This document shows positions 8,931 through 18,514 of a stretch of 64,000 nt of DNA, one piece after another. Below the pieces are notes generated by a model. That model searched no databases, was not told the origin of the DNA, and saw nothing but the letters and a program-made list of their open reading frames with translations. The DNA is from Serratia liquefaciens ATCC 27592. Its GTDB lineage: Bacteria; Pseudomonadota; Gammaproteobacteria; Enterobacterales; Enterobacteriaceae. The stretch covers positions 558,001 to 622,000 of the forward strand of contig NC_021741.1 in assembly GCF_000422085.1 (NCBI RefSeq), in the 5' to 3' direction. The translations under genes and the position numbers were made by a program. The first letter of the stretch is position 1. Each line of letters opens with the position of its first letter.

Positions 8931-10253
8931 TTGTTCCTGGCCCAAGAAATTATCCGTAAGAAACGTGACGGTCAGCCGTTGAACGAAGCAGAAATTCGCT
9001 TTTTCATCAATGGCATCCGTGACAACGTCGTTTCAGAAGGTCAAATTGCCGCGCTGGCGATGACCATTTATTTCCACGATATGACCATGCCGGAGCGCGT
9101 GGCGCTGACCATGGCAATGCGTGATTCCGGTACCGTGCTGGACTGGAAAAGCCTGTCACTGAACGGGCCACTGGTCGACAAGCACTCCACCGGCGGCGTG
9201 GGCGATGTCACTTCGCTGATGCTGGGCCCGATGGTGGCGGCTTGCGGCGGCTATGTGCCGATGATCTCCGGCCGTGGTTTGGGCCATACCGGCGGTACGC
9301 TGGACAAGCTGGAAGCGATCCCGGGCTTTAATATCTTCCCGGACGACAATGCCTTCCGCAAAATTATTCAGGACGTGGGCGTGGCGATTATCGGCCAAAC
9401 CAGCTCGCTGGCACCGGCGGACAAACGCTTCTACGCGACCCGTGATATCACTGCTACCGTAGATTCCATTCCGCTGATCACCGCCTCTATTCTGGCGAAG
9501 AAGCTGGCGGAAGGCCTGGATGCGTTGGTGATGGACGTCAAAGTCGGTTCCGGTGCCTTTATGCCAACCTACGCACTGTCGGCCGATTTGGCGCAGGCGA
9601 TTGTTGGCGTAGCCAACGGCGCCGGGTGCAAAACCACCGCGCTGTTGACCGACATGAACCAGGTGCTGGCCTCCAGCGCCGGTAACGCCGTGGAAGTTCG
9701 CGAAGCCGTGCGCTTCCTGACCGGCGAATACCGCAACCCGCGCCTGCTGGAAGTGACGATGGCGCTGTGCGTGGAAATGCTGCTTTCCGGTGGCCTGGCG
9801 AAAGATGATGCCGATGCGCGTGCCAAACTGCAGGCAGTGCTGGACAATGGTAAAGCGGCAGAAGTGTTTGGCCGTATGGTCGCCGCACAGCAGGGCCCGA
9901 CCGATTTCGTCGAGCGCTACGACAGCTATCTGCCTGCCGCAACCCTCAGCAAGCCGGTTTACGCTGAGAAAAAAGGTATCATCAGTGCAATGGATACCCG
10001 TGCACTGGGCATGGCGGTGGTGTCCCTGGGCGGCGGTCGTCGCCGTGCAACCGACAGCATCGACTACAGCGTGGGCCTGACTGAGATGGCGCGCCTGGGC
10101 GACAAAGTGGATACCCAGCAGCCGCTGGCGGTGATCCATGCCAACGACGAAGAGACTTGGCAGCAGGCGGCCGAAGCGGTACGCAGTGCGATGGTGCTGA
10201 GCGACAAAGCGCCGGAAGTGACGCCAGTAGTCTACAAGCGCATCACGGAATAA
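8931..10253 (+). CDS. deoA: Thymidine phosphorylase
   Basis: DeoA phosphorolyses thymidine and deoxyuridine to the base and deoxyribose-1-phosphate. The 440-residue protein carries the pyrimidine nucleoside phosphorylase signature (phosphate-binding KHSTGGVGD, then [16 protein letters not shown]) and matches E. coli DeoA in length and sequence. The start is a TTG at 8931 preceded by AGGGGGA; E. coli deoA also starts at TTG. It lies 68 bases after deoC in the operon. Confidence 0.97.
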   Translation: MFLAQEIIRKKRDGQPLNEAEIRFFINGIRDNVVSEGQIAALAMTIYFHDMTMPERVALTMAMRDSGTVLDWKSLSLNGPLVDKHSTGGVGDVTSLMLGPMVAACGGYVPMISGRGLGHTGGTLDKLEAIPGFNIFPDDNAFRKIIQDVGVAIIGQTSSLAPADKRFYATRDITATVDSIPLITASILAKKLAEGLDALVMDVKVGSGAFMPTYALSADLAQAIVGVANGAGCKTTALLTDMNQVLASSAGNAVEVREAVRFLTGEYRNPRLLEVTMALCVEMLLSGGLAKDDADARAKLQAVLDNGKAAEVFGRMVAAQQGPTDFVERYDSYLPAATLSKPVYAEKKGIISAMDTRALGMAVVSLGGGRRRATDSIDYSVGLTEMARLGDKVDTQQPLAVIHANDEETWQQAAEAVRSAMVLSDKAPEVTPVVYKRITE

Positions 10254-10322
10254 TTAACGAATCAGGAGCGGCAGCGGCCTTTTCGCTGTCGCCCACAGCG
10301 TGAGAACACGCAGGAGAGCATG

Positions 10323-11546
10323 ATGAAACGTACATTTATTATGGTATTAGACTCATTCGGTATTGGCGCGAGCGAAGATGCCGAGCGTTTTGGCGACAAG
10401 GGTTCCGACACTCTGGGTCACATCGCCGAGGTCTGCGCGCGCGGTGAAGCCAACGTTGGCCGTCAGGGCCCGTTGACGCTGCCTAACCTGAGCCGTCTGG
10501 GCCTGGGCAAGGCCGCGGAAGAATCCACCGGCACCTTCCCGCAAGGGCTGGATCGCAATGCGGACATCATCGGCGCCTATGCTTACGCCAGCGAACTCTC
10601 TTCCGGTAAAGATACGCCGTCAGGCCACTGGGAAATCGCCGGCGTGCCGGTACTGTTCGATTGGGGCTATTTCAGCGACGAACACAACAGCTTCCCGCAG
10701 GAGCTGCTGGACAAGCTGGTCGAGCGCGCTAACCTGCCGGGCTACCTCGGTAACTGCCACTCATCCGGCACTGTGATCCTCGACCAACTGGGCGAAGAGC
10801 ACATGAAAACCGGCAAGCCGATTTTCTATACCTCTGCCGACTCGGTATTCCAGATCGCCTGCCACGAAGAGACCTTCGGCCTGGATCGTCTGTATGAACT
10901 CTGTGAAATCGCCCGTGAAGAGCTGACCGAAGGCGGTTACAACATTGGCCGCGTGATCGCTCGTCCATTCCTGGGCGACAAGCCGGGCAACTTCCAGCGT
11001 ACCGGTAACCGTCACGATCTGGCCGTAGAGCCACCGGCGCCAACCGTGCTGAAAAAGCTGGTGGACGAGAAGGGCGGCGAAGTGGTGTCGATCGGTAAAA
11101 TTGCCGATATCTACGCCAACGTGGGCATCACCAAAAAGGTCAAGGCTACCGGCATCGACGCGCTGTTCGACGCAACCGTGACCGAAATGGAAAAAGCCGG
11201 TGACAACACTATCGTGTTCACCAACTTCGTTGATTTTGACTCCTCTTACGGCCACCGCCGCGACGTTGCGGGCTATGCCGCTGCGCTGGAGCTGTTCGAC
11301 CGCCGTCTGCCGGAGCTGCTGAAACTGGTGAAAGATGAAGATATCATTATCTTCACCGCTGACCACGGCTGCGACCCGACCTGGCCGGGCACCGACCACA
11401 CCCGTGAGCACATTCCGGTCCTGATTTACGGTCCGAAAGTGAAACCGGGTTCGTTGGGCCACCGTGAAACCTTCGCCGACATCGGCCAGACCGTAGCCAG
11501 CTACTTTGGCGTGTCACCGATGGATTACGGTAAATCCATGCTCTAA
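10323..11546 (+). CDS. deoB: Phosphopentomutase
   Basis: DeoB interconverts (deoxy)ribose-1-phosphate and (deoxy)ribose-5-phosphate, joining the phosphorylases to DeoC. It is an alkaline-phosphatase-fold metalloenzyme: the N-terminal [10 protein letters not shown] holds a metal ligand, [12 protein letters not shown] carries the phosphothreonine, and [18 protein letters not shown] supplies the remaining metal ligands. I chose the second of two adjacent ATGs (10323, 407 residues) because AGGAG at 10312-10316 is too close to the first. A 69-base gap with no terminator separates it from deoA. Confidence 0.96.
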   Translation: MKRTFIMVLDSFGIGASEDAERFGDKGSDTLGHIAEVCARGEANVGRQGPLTLPNLSRLGLGKAAEESTGTFPQGLDRNADIIGAYAYASELSSGKDTPSGHWEIAGVPVLFDWGYFSDEHNSFPQELLDKLVERANLPGYLGNCHSSGTVILDQLGEEHMKTGKPIFYTSADSVFQIACHEETFGLDRLYELCEIAREELTEGGYNIGRVIARPFLGDKPGNFQRTGNRHDLAVEPPAPTVLKKLVDEKGGEVVSIGKIADIYANVGITKKVKATGIDALFDATVTEMEKAGDNTIVFTNFVDFDSSYGHRRDVAGYAAALELFDRRLPELLKLVKDEDIIIFTADHGCDPTWPGTDHTREHIPVLIYGPKVKPGSLGHRETFADIGQTVASYFGVSPMDYGKSML

Positions 11547-11657
11547 GCCCCGTATTTCAAGCCGCAGCGTTGTTGCTACGCGCCTGGCTGCAACTCGAAA
11601 TTCAAGGCTTAGATGTTTGATGTTTTTATTAAATATGATTTCTGAAGGAAGATAATT

Positions 11658-12389
11658 ATGGCTACGCCGCACATTAATGCTGAAATGGGTGATTTCGCTG
11701 ACGTAGTACTGATGCCGGGCGATCCGCTGCGTGCAAAATACATCGCGGAAACTTTCCTGGAAGGCGCGGTGGAAGTGAACAACGTGCGTGGCATGCTGGG
11801 CTTCACCGGTACCTACAAGGGCCGCAGAATCTCCGTAATGGGCCACGGTATGGGTATCCCATCCTGCTCCATCTATGCGCGTGAACTGATTGCCGAATTC
11901 GGCGTGAAGAAAATCATCCGTGTGGGTTCTTGCGGCGCGGTGCGTGACGATATCAAACTGCGTGACGTGGTGATTGGTATGGGTGCTTGCACCGATTCCA
12001 AAGTAAACCGTCTGCGTTTCAAGGATCACGACTACGCGGCAATCGCCGACTTCGATATGGTGCGTAATGCCGTAGACGCGGCAGCAGCGCAGGGTATCCC
12101 GGCGCGTGTGGGCAACATCTTCTCCGCTGATCTGTTCTATACGCCGGATCCGGATATGTTCCAGGTGATGAAGAAGTACGGCATCCTGGGCGTGGAAATG
12201 GAAGCGGCCGGTATCTACGGCGTGGCGGCTGAGCTGTTCGAAGAGTTCGGTTCCAAGGCACTGACCATTTGTACCGTCTCCGACCACATTCTGCGTCATG
12301 AAGCGACCACCGCTGCAGAGCGTCAAACCACCTTTAATGAAATGATCATTATCGCGCTGGAATCTGTGCTGCTGGGCGACAAAGCCTAA
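11658..12389 (+). CDS. deoD: Purine nucleoside phosphorylase (DeoD type)
   Basis: DeoD phosphorolyses purine (deoxy)nucleosides to base and (deoxy)ribose-1-phosphate; the enzyme is a hexamer. The 243-residue sequence has the family N-terminus ([30 protein letters not shown] opened by an ATG after AAGGAAG), the substrate-binding [11 protein letters not shown] segment, and the catalytic aspartate in TVSDHI. It is slightly longer at the C-terminus than E. coli DeoD. It is the last gene of the deo operon, 111 bases after deoB, and is followed by a GC-rich hairpin. Confidence 0.96.
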   Translation: MATPHINAEMGDFADVVLMPGDPLRAKYIAETFLEGAVEVNNVRGMLGFTGTYKGRRISVMGHGMGIPSCSIYARELIAEFGVKKIIRVGSCGAVRDDIKLRDVVIGMGACTDSKVNRLRFKDHDYAAIADFDMVRNAVDAAAAQGIPARVGNIFSADLFYTPDPDMFQVMKKYGILGVEMEAAGIYGVAAELFEEFGSKALTICTVSDHILRHEATTAAERQTTFNEMIIIALESVLLGDKA

Positions 12390-12398
12390 TCATACTGC

Positions 12399-12421
12399 GG
12401 GCGCAGCGTTCTGCTGCGCCC
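12399..12421 (+). terminator. Hairpin after deoD (possible weak terminator)
   Basis: A perfect 9-bp GC-rich stem (GGGCGCAGC / GCTGCGCCC) with a 5-base loop starts nine bases after the deoD stop. No T run follows, so it may act as an mRNA 3'-end stabiliser or a Rho-assisted stop. Confidence 0.45.
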
Positions 12422-12528
12422 CTGTCAATCTATTCATCGTGCTCCCCTCATTTTCTTGAAATGCTTTACCTTATAGGTAATTAGCGCTATTACTCTATTC
12501 ATCAATCTATTCACTCCTCTATTCATCT

Positions 12529-12841
12529 ATGATCAGCCTCGAGCAAGTTCTGCGTAAGGGGCCCGCCGCGTCGAAAGCACTCACTGATGCGCTGGGTATT
12601 AGCCAACCGACGCTGTCGCGCCGTATCCGTGTACTGGCGGAAGCGGTACTGGCTATGGGTAAAGGCCGAGCCACTCGCTATGCCTTGCGCAGGGCCGTGG
12701 CGGAGGAGACGTATTTTCCACTCTATCAGGTGGATGAGCAGGGCACAGCATGAGTTGATCAGCGAGGCGTTCCGTAGTCTTGCCGACCAGATGTTGATGC
12801 AGGTTCAAGGGTTGAATGAACACATCCAGCGCATGGCTTAA
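12529..12841 (+). pseudogene. yjjJ: Remnant of HipA-family kinase gene yjjJ (hipH)
   Basis: Two reading frames look like the ends of one deleted gene. Frame one (12529-12753, 74 residues) is an N-terminal winged-helix segment: ISQPTLSRRIR, then GRATRYALRR and PLYQVDEQG, as in YjjJ/HipH. Frame two (about 12731-12841) continues HELISEAFRSLADQ and ends EHIQRMA, typical of HipA-type C-termini. YjjJ is over 400 residues, so the kinase core is gone. E. coli has yjjJ exactly here, after deoD. The 74-residue part could still be expressed as a small DNA-binding protein, since its frame is intact. Confidence 0.68.
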
Positions 12842-12848
12842 AGCAAGC

Positions 12849-13535
12849 CTAGGGCATCTTCTCTTCTTTCTTATCTTCCGGCTTTTCGTCATCGTCATCT
12901 TCCACCGTATTGCCTTCCTCCAACGGCGTATTGGCGGTTAACAGGTACGGGGACTGCTGCCAGCGGCTGCGGCGGTGCTGCAACAGCGTACGGGCCAGGA
13001 TGATGCCGATGGCCAGCGCCAGCAAAATCATCAGGCGCAGCAGGTTGGTGGTGTTATCCACCTGTTTGGATTCGGTCGCCAGCACGTGGGTGTCCAGCGT
13101 GATGCGGATAAAGCCGATCGGCCCGTCTTTGTTCTCAATGGGTTCAACCAGCTGATGATTGAAGTAGCTGCCGGCGCGTTTACCGTCAAGCGACAGGCGA
13201 TCGCGTATACTTATCTGCTCACCGGCGTGGGAAACCAGGGTGCCGTCCAACTGATAGACGCTGGCGTCCAAAATGCGGCTGTGGTCGGTGAGCTGTTTGA
13301 GGATGGCGTCGATGCGTTGGTTGTCGACGTCGCTGTCGTCATCCATCAGGGGGGCCAGGCTGGATGCCACCTGTTTGGTCAGCGTTTGCGCCAGTTCTTC
13401 CACCTGTTCGGATCGCGCCAATTGGTGACTCAGGCTAAAATAGGAAGCGCCCTGCATCAACAGCACCAGCAAAGCCAGGCAAATCAGGATAATAGCGGTG
13501 CGGTGCAGGCGGAATTTCAGTTTAGCGCGGGCCAT
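12849..13535 (-). CDS. ytjB: Smp/YtjB membrane protein
   Basis: YtjB (Smp) is an inner-membrane protein of unknown function encoded divergently from serB in enterobacteria. The 228 residues show an N-terminal helix at about 13-35, a periplasmic domain of about 120 residues with a PAS-like or extracellular-sensor look, a second helix at about 164-184, and a cytoplasmic tail ending in a very acidic, lysine-rich stretch (EDDDDEKPEDKKEEK). This topology resembles the input half of a signalling protein without an output domain. The name rests on position and recalled similarity. Confidence 0.85.
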   Translation of the reverse strand: MARAKLKFRLHRTAIILICLALLVLLMQGASYFSLSHQLARSEQVEELAQTLTKQVASSLAPLMDDDSDVDNQRIDAILKQLTDHSRILDASVYQLDGTLVSHAGEQISIRDRLSLDGKRAGSYFNHQLVEPIENKDGPIGFIRITLDTHVLATESKQVDNTTNLLRLMILLALAIGIILARTLLQHRRSRWQQSPYLLTANTPLEEGNTVEDDDDEKPEDKKEEKMP

Positions 13536-13639
13536 GCAGGTTCCTTGGGCATCTTGGACACTTTATGTTGCCAGAAGCAATGGCGATAGGATAGCTTGAT
13601 GCGTCGTTTTATCATGCAGTGTTTTTTCAGGAGTTAAGG

Positions 13640-14617
13640 ATGTCGAATAGTCTGACCTATTGCGATCTCCCGGCTGAGATCTCTCAATGGCCGGGTCTTC
13701 CCCTTTCGCTGAGCGGTGACGAAGTGATGCCGCTGGATTATCGGGCGGGTCATACCGGTTGGCTATTATATGGCAGAGAACTGAACAAAACGCGCATTAC
13801 CGATTTCCAGCGCAAGCTGGGCGCGGCGATGGTGATCGTCACCGCCTGGTGCGTAGAGGATTATCAGGTGGTGCGTCTGGCGGGCACGCTGACGGCACGC
13901 GCCAAAACGCTGGCGGCGGAGAGCGGGCTGGACGTGGCGCCGCTGGGCAAGATCCCCCACCTGCGCACCCCCGGGTTGCTGGTGATGGATATGGACTCCA
14001 CCGCGATTGAAATTGAATGCATCGACGAGATTGCCAAACTGGCGGGCGTCGGTGAGCAGGTGTCGGAAGTGACCGAACGCGCAATGCGCGGCGAGCTGGA
14101 CTTTACCGCCAGCCTGCGTCAGCGCGTCGGTACGCTGAAAGGCGCCGATGCCAATATCCTCAAGCAGGTGCGTGATGAGCTGCCGCTGATGTCCGGGCTG
14201 ACCAACCTGGTGCGCAAGCTGCAGGCGATGGACTGGCACGTGGCGATTGCCTCCGGCGGCTTCACCTACTATGCCGAGTATCTGCGTGACAGACTGAAGC
14301 TGGTGGCGGTGGTGGCTAACGAGCTGGAGATCCGCGACGGCAAGCTGACCGGCGAGGTGCTGGGACCGGTGGTGGACGCGCAGTTCAAAGCCGATACGCT
14401 GGTAGCGCTGGCGGAAAAACTGGGTATTCCACCGCAGCAAACTGTCGCCATCGGCGACGGCGCCAACGATTTGAAAATGATGCAGGTTGCCGGGTTGGGC
14501 ATTGCCTATCACGCCAAACCGAAAGTGTATGAGAAGGCGCAGGTGTCGATTCGCCATGCCGATCTTATGGGCGTGCTGTGCGTGTTGACCGGCAGCCTGA
14601 AACACGAAGTACGCTAA
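13640..14617 (+). CDS. serB: Phosphoserine phosphatase
   Basis: SerB dephosphorylates L-phosphoserine, the last step of serine biosynthesis. The 325-residue protein has an N-terminal regulatory-type domain and a C-terminal HAD phosphatase domain: nucleophile motif DMDSTAIE near residues 117-124, the conserved SGGFTYY segment and the late motif IGDGANDLKM. I chose the ATG at 13640, preceded by CAGGAG; an in-frame start 21 bases earlier lacks support. The divergent neighbour is ytjB and radA follows 65 bases later, as in E. coli. Confidence 0.96.
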   Translation: MSNSLTYCDLPAEISQWPGLPLSLSGDEVMPLDYRAGHTGWLLYGRELNKTRITDFQRKLGAAMVIVTAWCVEDYQVVRLAGTLTARAKTLAAESGLDVAPLGKIPHLRTPGLLVMDMDSTAIEIECIDEIAKLAGVGEQVSEVTERAMRGELDFTASLRQRVGTLKGADANILKQVRDELPLMSGLTNLVRKLQAMDWHVAIASGGFTYYAEYLRDRLKLVAVVANELEIRDGKLTGEVLGPVVDAQFKADTLVALAEKLGIPPQQTVAIGDGANDLKMMQVAGLGIAYHAKPKVYEKAQVSIRHADLMGVLCVLTGSLKHEVR

Positions 14618-14682
14618 AGTAGGCCCCTGACCCGGCGATGACGCCCGTCAGCGGCAATGTGGTAATAAAGCAGAGGTAATAC

Positions 14683-16068
14683 GTGGCAAAAGCAGCAAAA
14701 CGGGCGTTTGTATGTAATGAGTGCGGCGCAGATTATCCGCGCTGGCAGGGGCAGTGCAGCGCTTGCCACGCCTGGAACAGCATTACAGAAGTGCGTCTGG
14801 CTGCCGTGTCTTCCTCTTCTCGCAACGAGCGTCTGAGCGGCTACGCCGGCGATGCCGGTATCAGCAAGGTACAAAAGCTGTCGGACATCAGCCTGGAAGA
14901 GCTGCCGCGTTTTTCCACCGGTTTCCTGGAGTTTGATCGCGTGCTGGGCGGCGGGGTGGTTCCGGGCAGTGCGATCCTGATCGGCGGTAACCCCGGCGCA
15001 GGTAAAAGTACCTTGCTGCTGCAGGTGCTGTGCAAACTGTCCGAGCAGATGAAAACCCTGTACGTCACCGGTGAGGAGTCACTGCAGCAGGTCGCGATGC
15101 GCGCCCATCGTCTCGGCTTGCCAACCGGCGGCCTGAATATGCTGTCGGAAACCAGCATCGAACAGATCTGCCTGATCGCCGAGCAGGAACAGCCGAAGCT
15201 GATGGTGATCGACTCCATTCAGGTGATGCACATGGCGGATATTCAATCTTCGCCGGGTAGCGTTGCGCAGGTACGTGAAACGGCGGCTTATCTGACGCGT
15301 TTCGCCAAGACGCGCGGCGTGGCGATTGTCATGGTCGGTCACGTCACCAAAGACGGTTCCCTGGCCGGGCCGAAAGTATTGGAACACTGCATCGACTGTT
15401 CGGTGCTGCTGGACGGCGACGCCGATTCACGTTTTCGTACCCTGCGCAGCCATAAAAACCGCTTTGGTGCGGTGAATGAGCTGGGCGTGTTCGCCATGAC
15501 CGAGCAGGGCCTGCGTGAGGTCAGCAACCCGTCTGCCATCTTCCTCAGCCGTGGCGATGAGGTCACCTCCGGCAGTTCGGTGATGGTGGTTTGGGAAGGT
15601 ACGCGGCCGTTGCTGGTGGAAATTCAGGCGCTGGTGGATCATTCCATGATGTCTAACCCGCGGCGAGTGGCGGTCGGCCTGGAGCAAAACCGATTGGCGA
15701 TCCTGTTGGCGGTGCTGCATCGGCATGGCGGATTGCAGATGTCCGATCAGGACGTGTTCGTTAACGTGGTCGGTGGGGTGAAGGTCAGTGAAACCAGCGC
15801 CGATTTGGCGTTGCTGATGTCGTTGGTGTCCAGCCTGCGTGACCGCCCATTGCCGAACGATTTGGTGGTGTTTGGCGAAGTGGGGCTGGCGGGGGAGATC
15901 CGTCCGGTACCGAGCGGTCAGGAACGGATTTCCGAAGCGGCGAAACACGGCTTCAAGCGTGCCATCGTGCCGCACGCTAACGTGCCGAAAAAACCGCCGG
16001 CCAATATGCAGGTGTTTGGCGTGAAGAAACTGGCGGATGCGCTGGACGTGTTGGAACAGTTTTATTAA
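14683..16068 (+). CDS. radA: DNA repair protein RadA
   Basis: RadA (Sms) is a RecA-related helicase-like ATPase that promotes branch migration of recombination intermediates. The 461 residues show the N-terminal four-cysteine zinc finger (CNECGADYPRWQGQCSAC), the Walker A motif GGNPGAGKST near residue 105, the RadA signature HKNRFG near 258, and a C-terminal Lon-protease-like domain without the catalytic role. The start is a GTG at 14683 after an AGAGG sequence; the second residue onward (AKAAKRAFVC) matches the family. Confidence 0.96.
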   Translation: MAKAAKRAFVCNECGADYPRWQGQCSACHAWNSITEVRLAAVSSSSRNERLSGYAGDAGISKVQKLSDISLEELPRFSTGFLEFDRVLGGGVVPGSAILIGGNPGAGKSTLLLQVLCKLSEQMKTLYVTGEESLQQVAMRAHRLGLPTGGLNMLSETSIEQICLIAEQEQPKLMVIDSIQVMHMADIQSSPGSVAQVRETAAYLTRFAKTRGVAIVMVGHVTKDGSLAGPKVLEHCIDCSVLLDGDADSRFRTLRSHKNRFGAVNELGVFAMTEQGLREVSNPSAIFLSRGDEVTSGSSVMVVWEGTRPLLVEIQALVDHSMMSNPRRVAVGLEQNRLAILLAVLHRHGGLQMSDQDVFVNVVGGVKVSETSADLALLMSLVSSLRDRPLPNDLVVFGEVGLAGEIRPVPSGQERISEAAKHGFKRAIVPHANVPKKPPANMQVFGVKKLADALDVLEQFY

Positions 16069-16098
16069 TTGCCACGCGGTACGCAGATTATGCTATTT

Positions 16099-16116
16099 TG
16101 TTTAGCATACTAAACG
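16099..16116 (+). promoter_or_regulatory. NadR box upstream of nadR
   Basis: TGTTTA-GCATAC-TAAACG matches the NadR operator consensus TGTTTA-N6-TAAACA at 11 of 12 defined bases. It ends only 8 bases before the nadR ATG and touches the CGGAGGGG ribosome binding region, so bound NadR would block its own transcription or initiation. NadR is a known NAD-responsive repressor of nadB, nadA-pnuC and pncB; autoregulation here is inferred. Confidence 0.65.
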
Positions 16117-16124
16117 GAGGGGCT

Positions 16125-17381
16125 ATGCGGCAATTCGATTACCTGAAGGCGTCGATTAAGCAAAAGAACTGCACTCTGCAGCAGGTGGCGGATGCCAGTG
16201 GCATGACCAAAGGCTATCTTAGCCAGCTGTTAAACGACAAAATCAAAAGCCCTAGCGCCCAGAAGCTGGAGGCGCTGCACCGTTACCTCGGGCTTGAGTT
16301 CCCACGCCGTGAGAAAAAGGTCGGCGTGGTGTTTGGTAAATTTTACCCTCTGCACACCGGTCATATTTACCTGATCCAGCGAGCCTGTAGCCAGGTGGAT
16401 GAGTTGCACGTGATCCTGTGTCACGATGAACCGCGCGATCGGGAGCTGTTCGACAACAGCTCGATGTCGCAACAGCCGACGGTCAGCGATCGTCTGCGCT
16501 GGCTGCTGCAAACCTTCAAGTATCAGAAAAACATTCATATTCACTCGTTTGACGAACAGGGTATCGAGCCCTATCCGCACGGCTGGAACGTGTGGAGTGA
16601 CGGGGTGAAAGCTTTTCTGGAGCAAAAGGCCATAGTGCCGAGCTTTATCTATTCCAGTGAAGCACAGGATGCTCCGCGCTATCGCGAACATCTGGGCATT
16701 GAAACCATTCTGATCGATCCCGAACGTTCATTTATGAACATCAGCGGCCGCCAAATCCGCCAGGATCCGTTCCGCTATTGGGACTATATCCCGACCGAAG
16801 TGAAGCCGTTTTTTGTACGCACCGTAGCTATCCTCGGCGGCGAGTCGAGCGGGAAATCGACCCTGGTCAATAAGCTGGCGAACATCTTCAACACCACCAG
16901 CGCCTGGGAATATGGCCGCGACTACGTGTTCTCGCACCTCGGCGGGGATGAGATGGCGCTACAGTATTCCGACTATGACAAAATCGCCCTGGGCCAGGCG
17001 CAGTACGTTGATTTTGCGGTGAAATATGCCAATAAAGTGGCGTTTATCGATACCGACTTCGTGACCACTCAGGCGTTCTGCAAAAAGTACGAAGGACGCG
17101 AGCACCCCTTTGTACAGGCGTTGATCGACGAGTACCGCTTTGATCTGGTGATCCTGTTGGAGAACAACACCCCATGGGTGGCGGATGGGTTGCGCAGCCT
17201 GGGCAATCCGAACGATCGCAAGGCATTTCAGTATTTGCTGGAAGAGATGCTGCGGGCCAACAACATTGAATACGTACACGTAGAGTCCAGCGATTACGAC
17301 GAGCGTTTCCTGCGCTGTGTAGAACTGGTCAAACAGCTGTTGGCGGCCGATGCCAGCCGCCTGGTTGGCGTTGCAGTCTAA
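16125..17381 (+). CDS. nadR: NadR: NAD repressor, NMN adenylyltransferase, ribosylnicotinamide kinase
   Basis: NadR has three jobs: repression of NAD synthesis genes, adenylylation of NMN and phosphorylation of nicotinamide riboside. The 418 residues contain an N-terminal helix-turn-helix (TLQQVADASGMTKGYLSQLL), a nucleotidyltransferase domain with GKFYPLHTGH near residues 66-75, and a kinase domain with the P-loop GGESSGKST near 236-244. I use the ATG at 16125 with a CGGAGG ribosome binding site; the longer frame starting at 16098 would run through the operator. It follows radA as in E. coli. Confidence 0.96.
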   Translation: MRQFDYLKASIKQKNCTLQQVADASGMTKGYLSQLLNDKIKSPSAQKLEALHRYLGLEFPRREKKVGVVFGKFYPLHTGHIYLIQRACSQVDELHVILCHDEPRDRELFDNSSMSQQPTVSDRLRWLLQTFKYQKNIHIHSFDEQGIEPYPHGWNVWSDGVKAFLEQKAIVPSFIYSSEAQDAPRYREHLGIETILIDPERSFMNISGRQIRQDPFRYWDYIPTEVKPFFVRTVAILGGESSGKSTLVNKLANIFNTTSAWEYGRDYVFSHLGGDEMALQYSDYDKIALGQAQYVDFAVKYANKVAFIDTDFVTTQAFCKKYEGREHPFVQALIDEYRFDLVILLENNTPWVADGLRSLGNPNDRKAFQYLLEEMLRANNIEYVHVESSDYDERFLRCVELVKQLLAADASRLVGVAV

Positions 17382-17386
17382 GCCTG

Positions 17387-17407
17387 CGGGGCGCAGGCTG
17401 CGCCCCG
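17387..17407. terminator. Hairpin between convergent nadR and oxidoreductase genes
   Basis: A perfect 9-bp stem (CGGGGCGCA / TGCGCCCCG) with a 3-base loop lies between the converging ends of nadR and the alcohol dehydrogenase family gene. Neither side has a T run, so it is a structural or weak bidirectional terminator. Confidence 0.5.
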
Positions 17408-17414
17408 TCGGTCA

Positions 17415-18416
17415 TCAGTAAACAATCACCAGTTTTCCCTGCATATGTCCGTCGAGCAGTTTTTGATGCGCGGCGGTCAGCGTCGGCACCGTTAGCCCGT
17501 GCATCGTTTCGCTCAGGGTGGTGCTCAGCTTCCCTTCATCCAGCAGTTGCGCCACTTGCTTGAGGATCTCGCCCTGCTGAGCGATATCCGGCGTGTTGAA
17601 CATACTGCGGGTAAACATCAATTCCCAGTGCAGCGCGGCGCTTTTCAGCTTCAGTGCGCTCTGGTCCAACGGCTGGGCGTTTTCCACGATGGTGCAGATA
17701 TGGCCCATCGGCGCGATCAGATCGGAGATGGCTTGCCAGTGGCCGTCGGTATCGTTCAGGCACAGAATATAATCCACGTTCTCAATGCCCTGTTGCGCTA
17801 GGTTAACTTTCAGATCGCGGTAGTCCACCACCAGATCGGCACCCCGTTCCAGACACCAGGCCGCCGACTCGGGACGAGAGGCGGTCGCAATCACCTTCAC
17901 CTGGCTGCGCTGTGCCGCAAACGGGATCGCCAGCGAACCAACACCACCGGCGCCGCCAATGATCAACAGAGTTTTCCCCGGAGCCGCATCCTGAATTTTC
18001 AGATGTTCGAACAGTGCTTCCCAGGCAGTCAGGGCAGTCAGCGGCATGGCGGCAGACTCGGCCCAGTTCAGGCTGCGAGGCTTGTGGGCAGTAATACGTG
18101 AATCGATCAATTGTAGGGTGCTGTTGCTGCCCGGGCGAGTGATATCACCGGCGTACCAAACCTCATCGCCGGGTTTGAAGCCGCTGACGCTGCTGCCCAC
18201 TTCAACCACGACGCCGCTGGCGTCCCAACCGAGAATGCGTGGCTGCTGCAGGCCGCTTTTTTGCAGGCCGGCATGGACCTTGGTATCCACCGGGTTGACC
18301 GACACCGCTTTCACTTCCACCAACAGATCGTACTGACCCGGCGTGGGTTTTTCCGGGATGATCTCTATGAAGGCGGCGGGGTTTTTCGGGTCTACGGCAA
18401 TGGCTTTAATCGGCAT
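17415..18416 (-). CDS. Zinc-less alcohol dehydrogenase family (quinone oxidoreductase-like) protein
   Basis: This 333-residue protein belongs to the medium-chain dehydrogenase/reductase superfamily, subgroup of zinc-type alcohol dehydrogenase-like/quinone oxidoreductases. The GroES-like N-terminal domain is followed by the NADPH-binding segment LLIIGGAGGVGSLAIPFA near residues 151-168. The catalytic and structural zinc cysteines of true alcohol dehydrogenases are not visible, which points to an NADPH-dependent quinone or enone reductase. It has a good AAGGAG ribosome binding site. The divergent LysR gene 98 bases away is its probable regulator. The substrate is unknown. Confidence 0.85.
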   Translation of the reverse strand: MPIKAIAVDPKNPAAFIEIIPEKPTPGQYDLLVEVKAVSVNPVDTKVHAGLQKSGLQQPRILGWDASGVVVEVGSSVSGFKPGDEVWYAGDITRPGSNSTLQLIDSRITAHKPRSLNWAESAAMPLTALTAWEALFEHLKIQDAAPGKTLLIIGGAGGVGSLAIPFAAQRSQVKVIATASRPESAAWCLERGADLVVDYRDLKVNLAQQGIENVDYILCLNDTDGHWQAISDLIAPMGHICTIVENAQPLDQSALKLKSAALHWELMFTRSMFNTPDIAQQGEILKQVAQLLDEGKLSTTLSETMHGLTVPTLTAAHQKLLDGHMQGKLVIVY

Positions 18417-18514
18417 GACTGTGCTCCTTTCGAATGAATAACCTCAGTGTAGACCTCTTGAGAGGGAGTGATAAGATGGACAATAACTAACTAAGTGTTC
18501 GTATGAGGTGAACA

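Noticed and set aside
12975..13589. A 204-codon plus-strand frame opposite ytjB
   Set aside because: ytjB has helices, correct start and the right neighbour; this frame is Gln/Gly-rich antisense.
18497..18513. GTTC-N9-GAAC before the first LysR gene as an operator
   Set aside because: Only four bases per arm and it contains the ribosome binding site; too weak to list as a feature.
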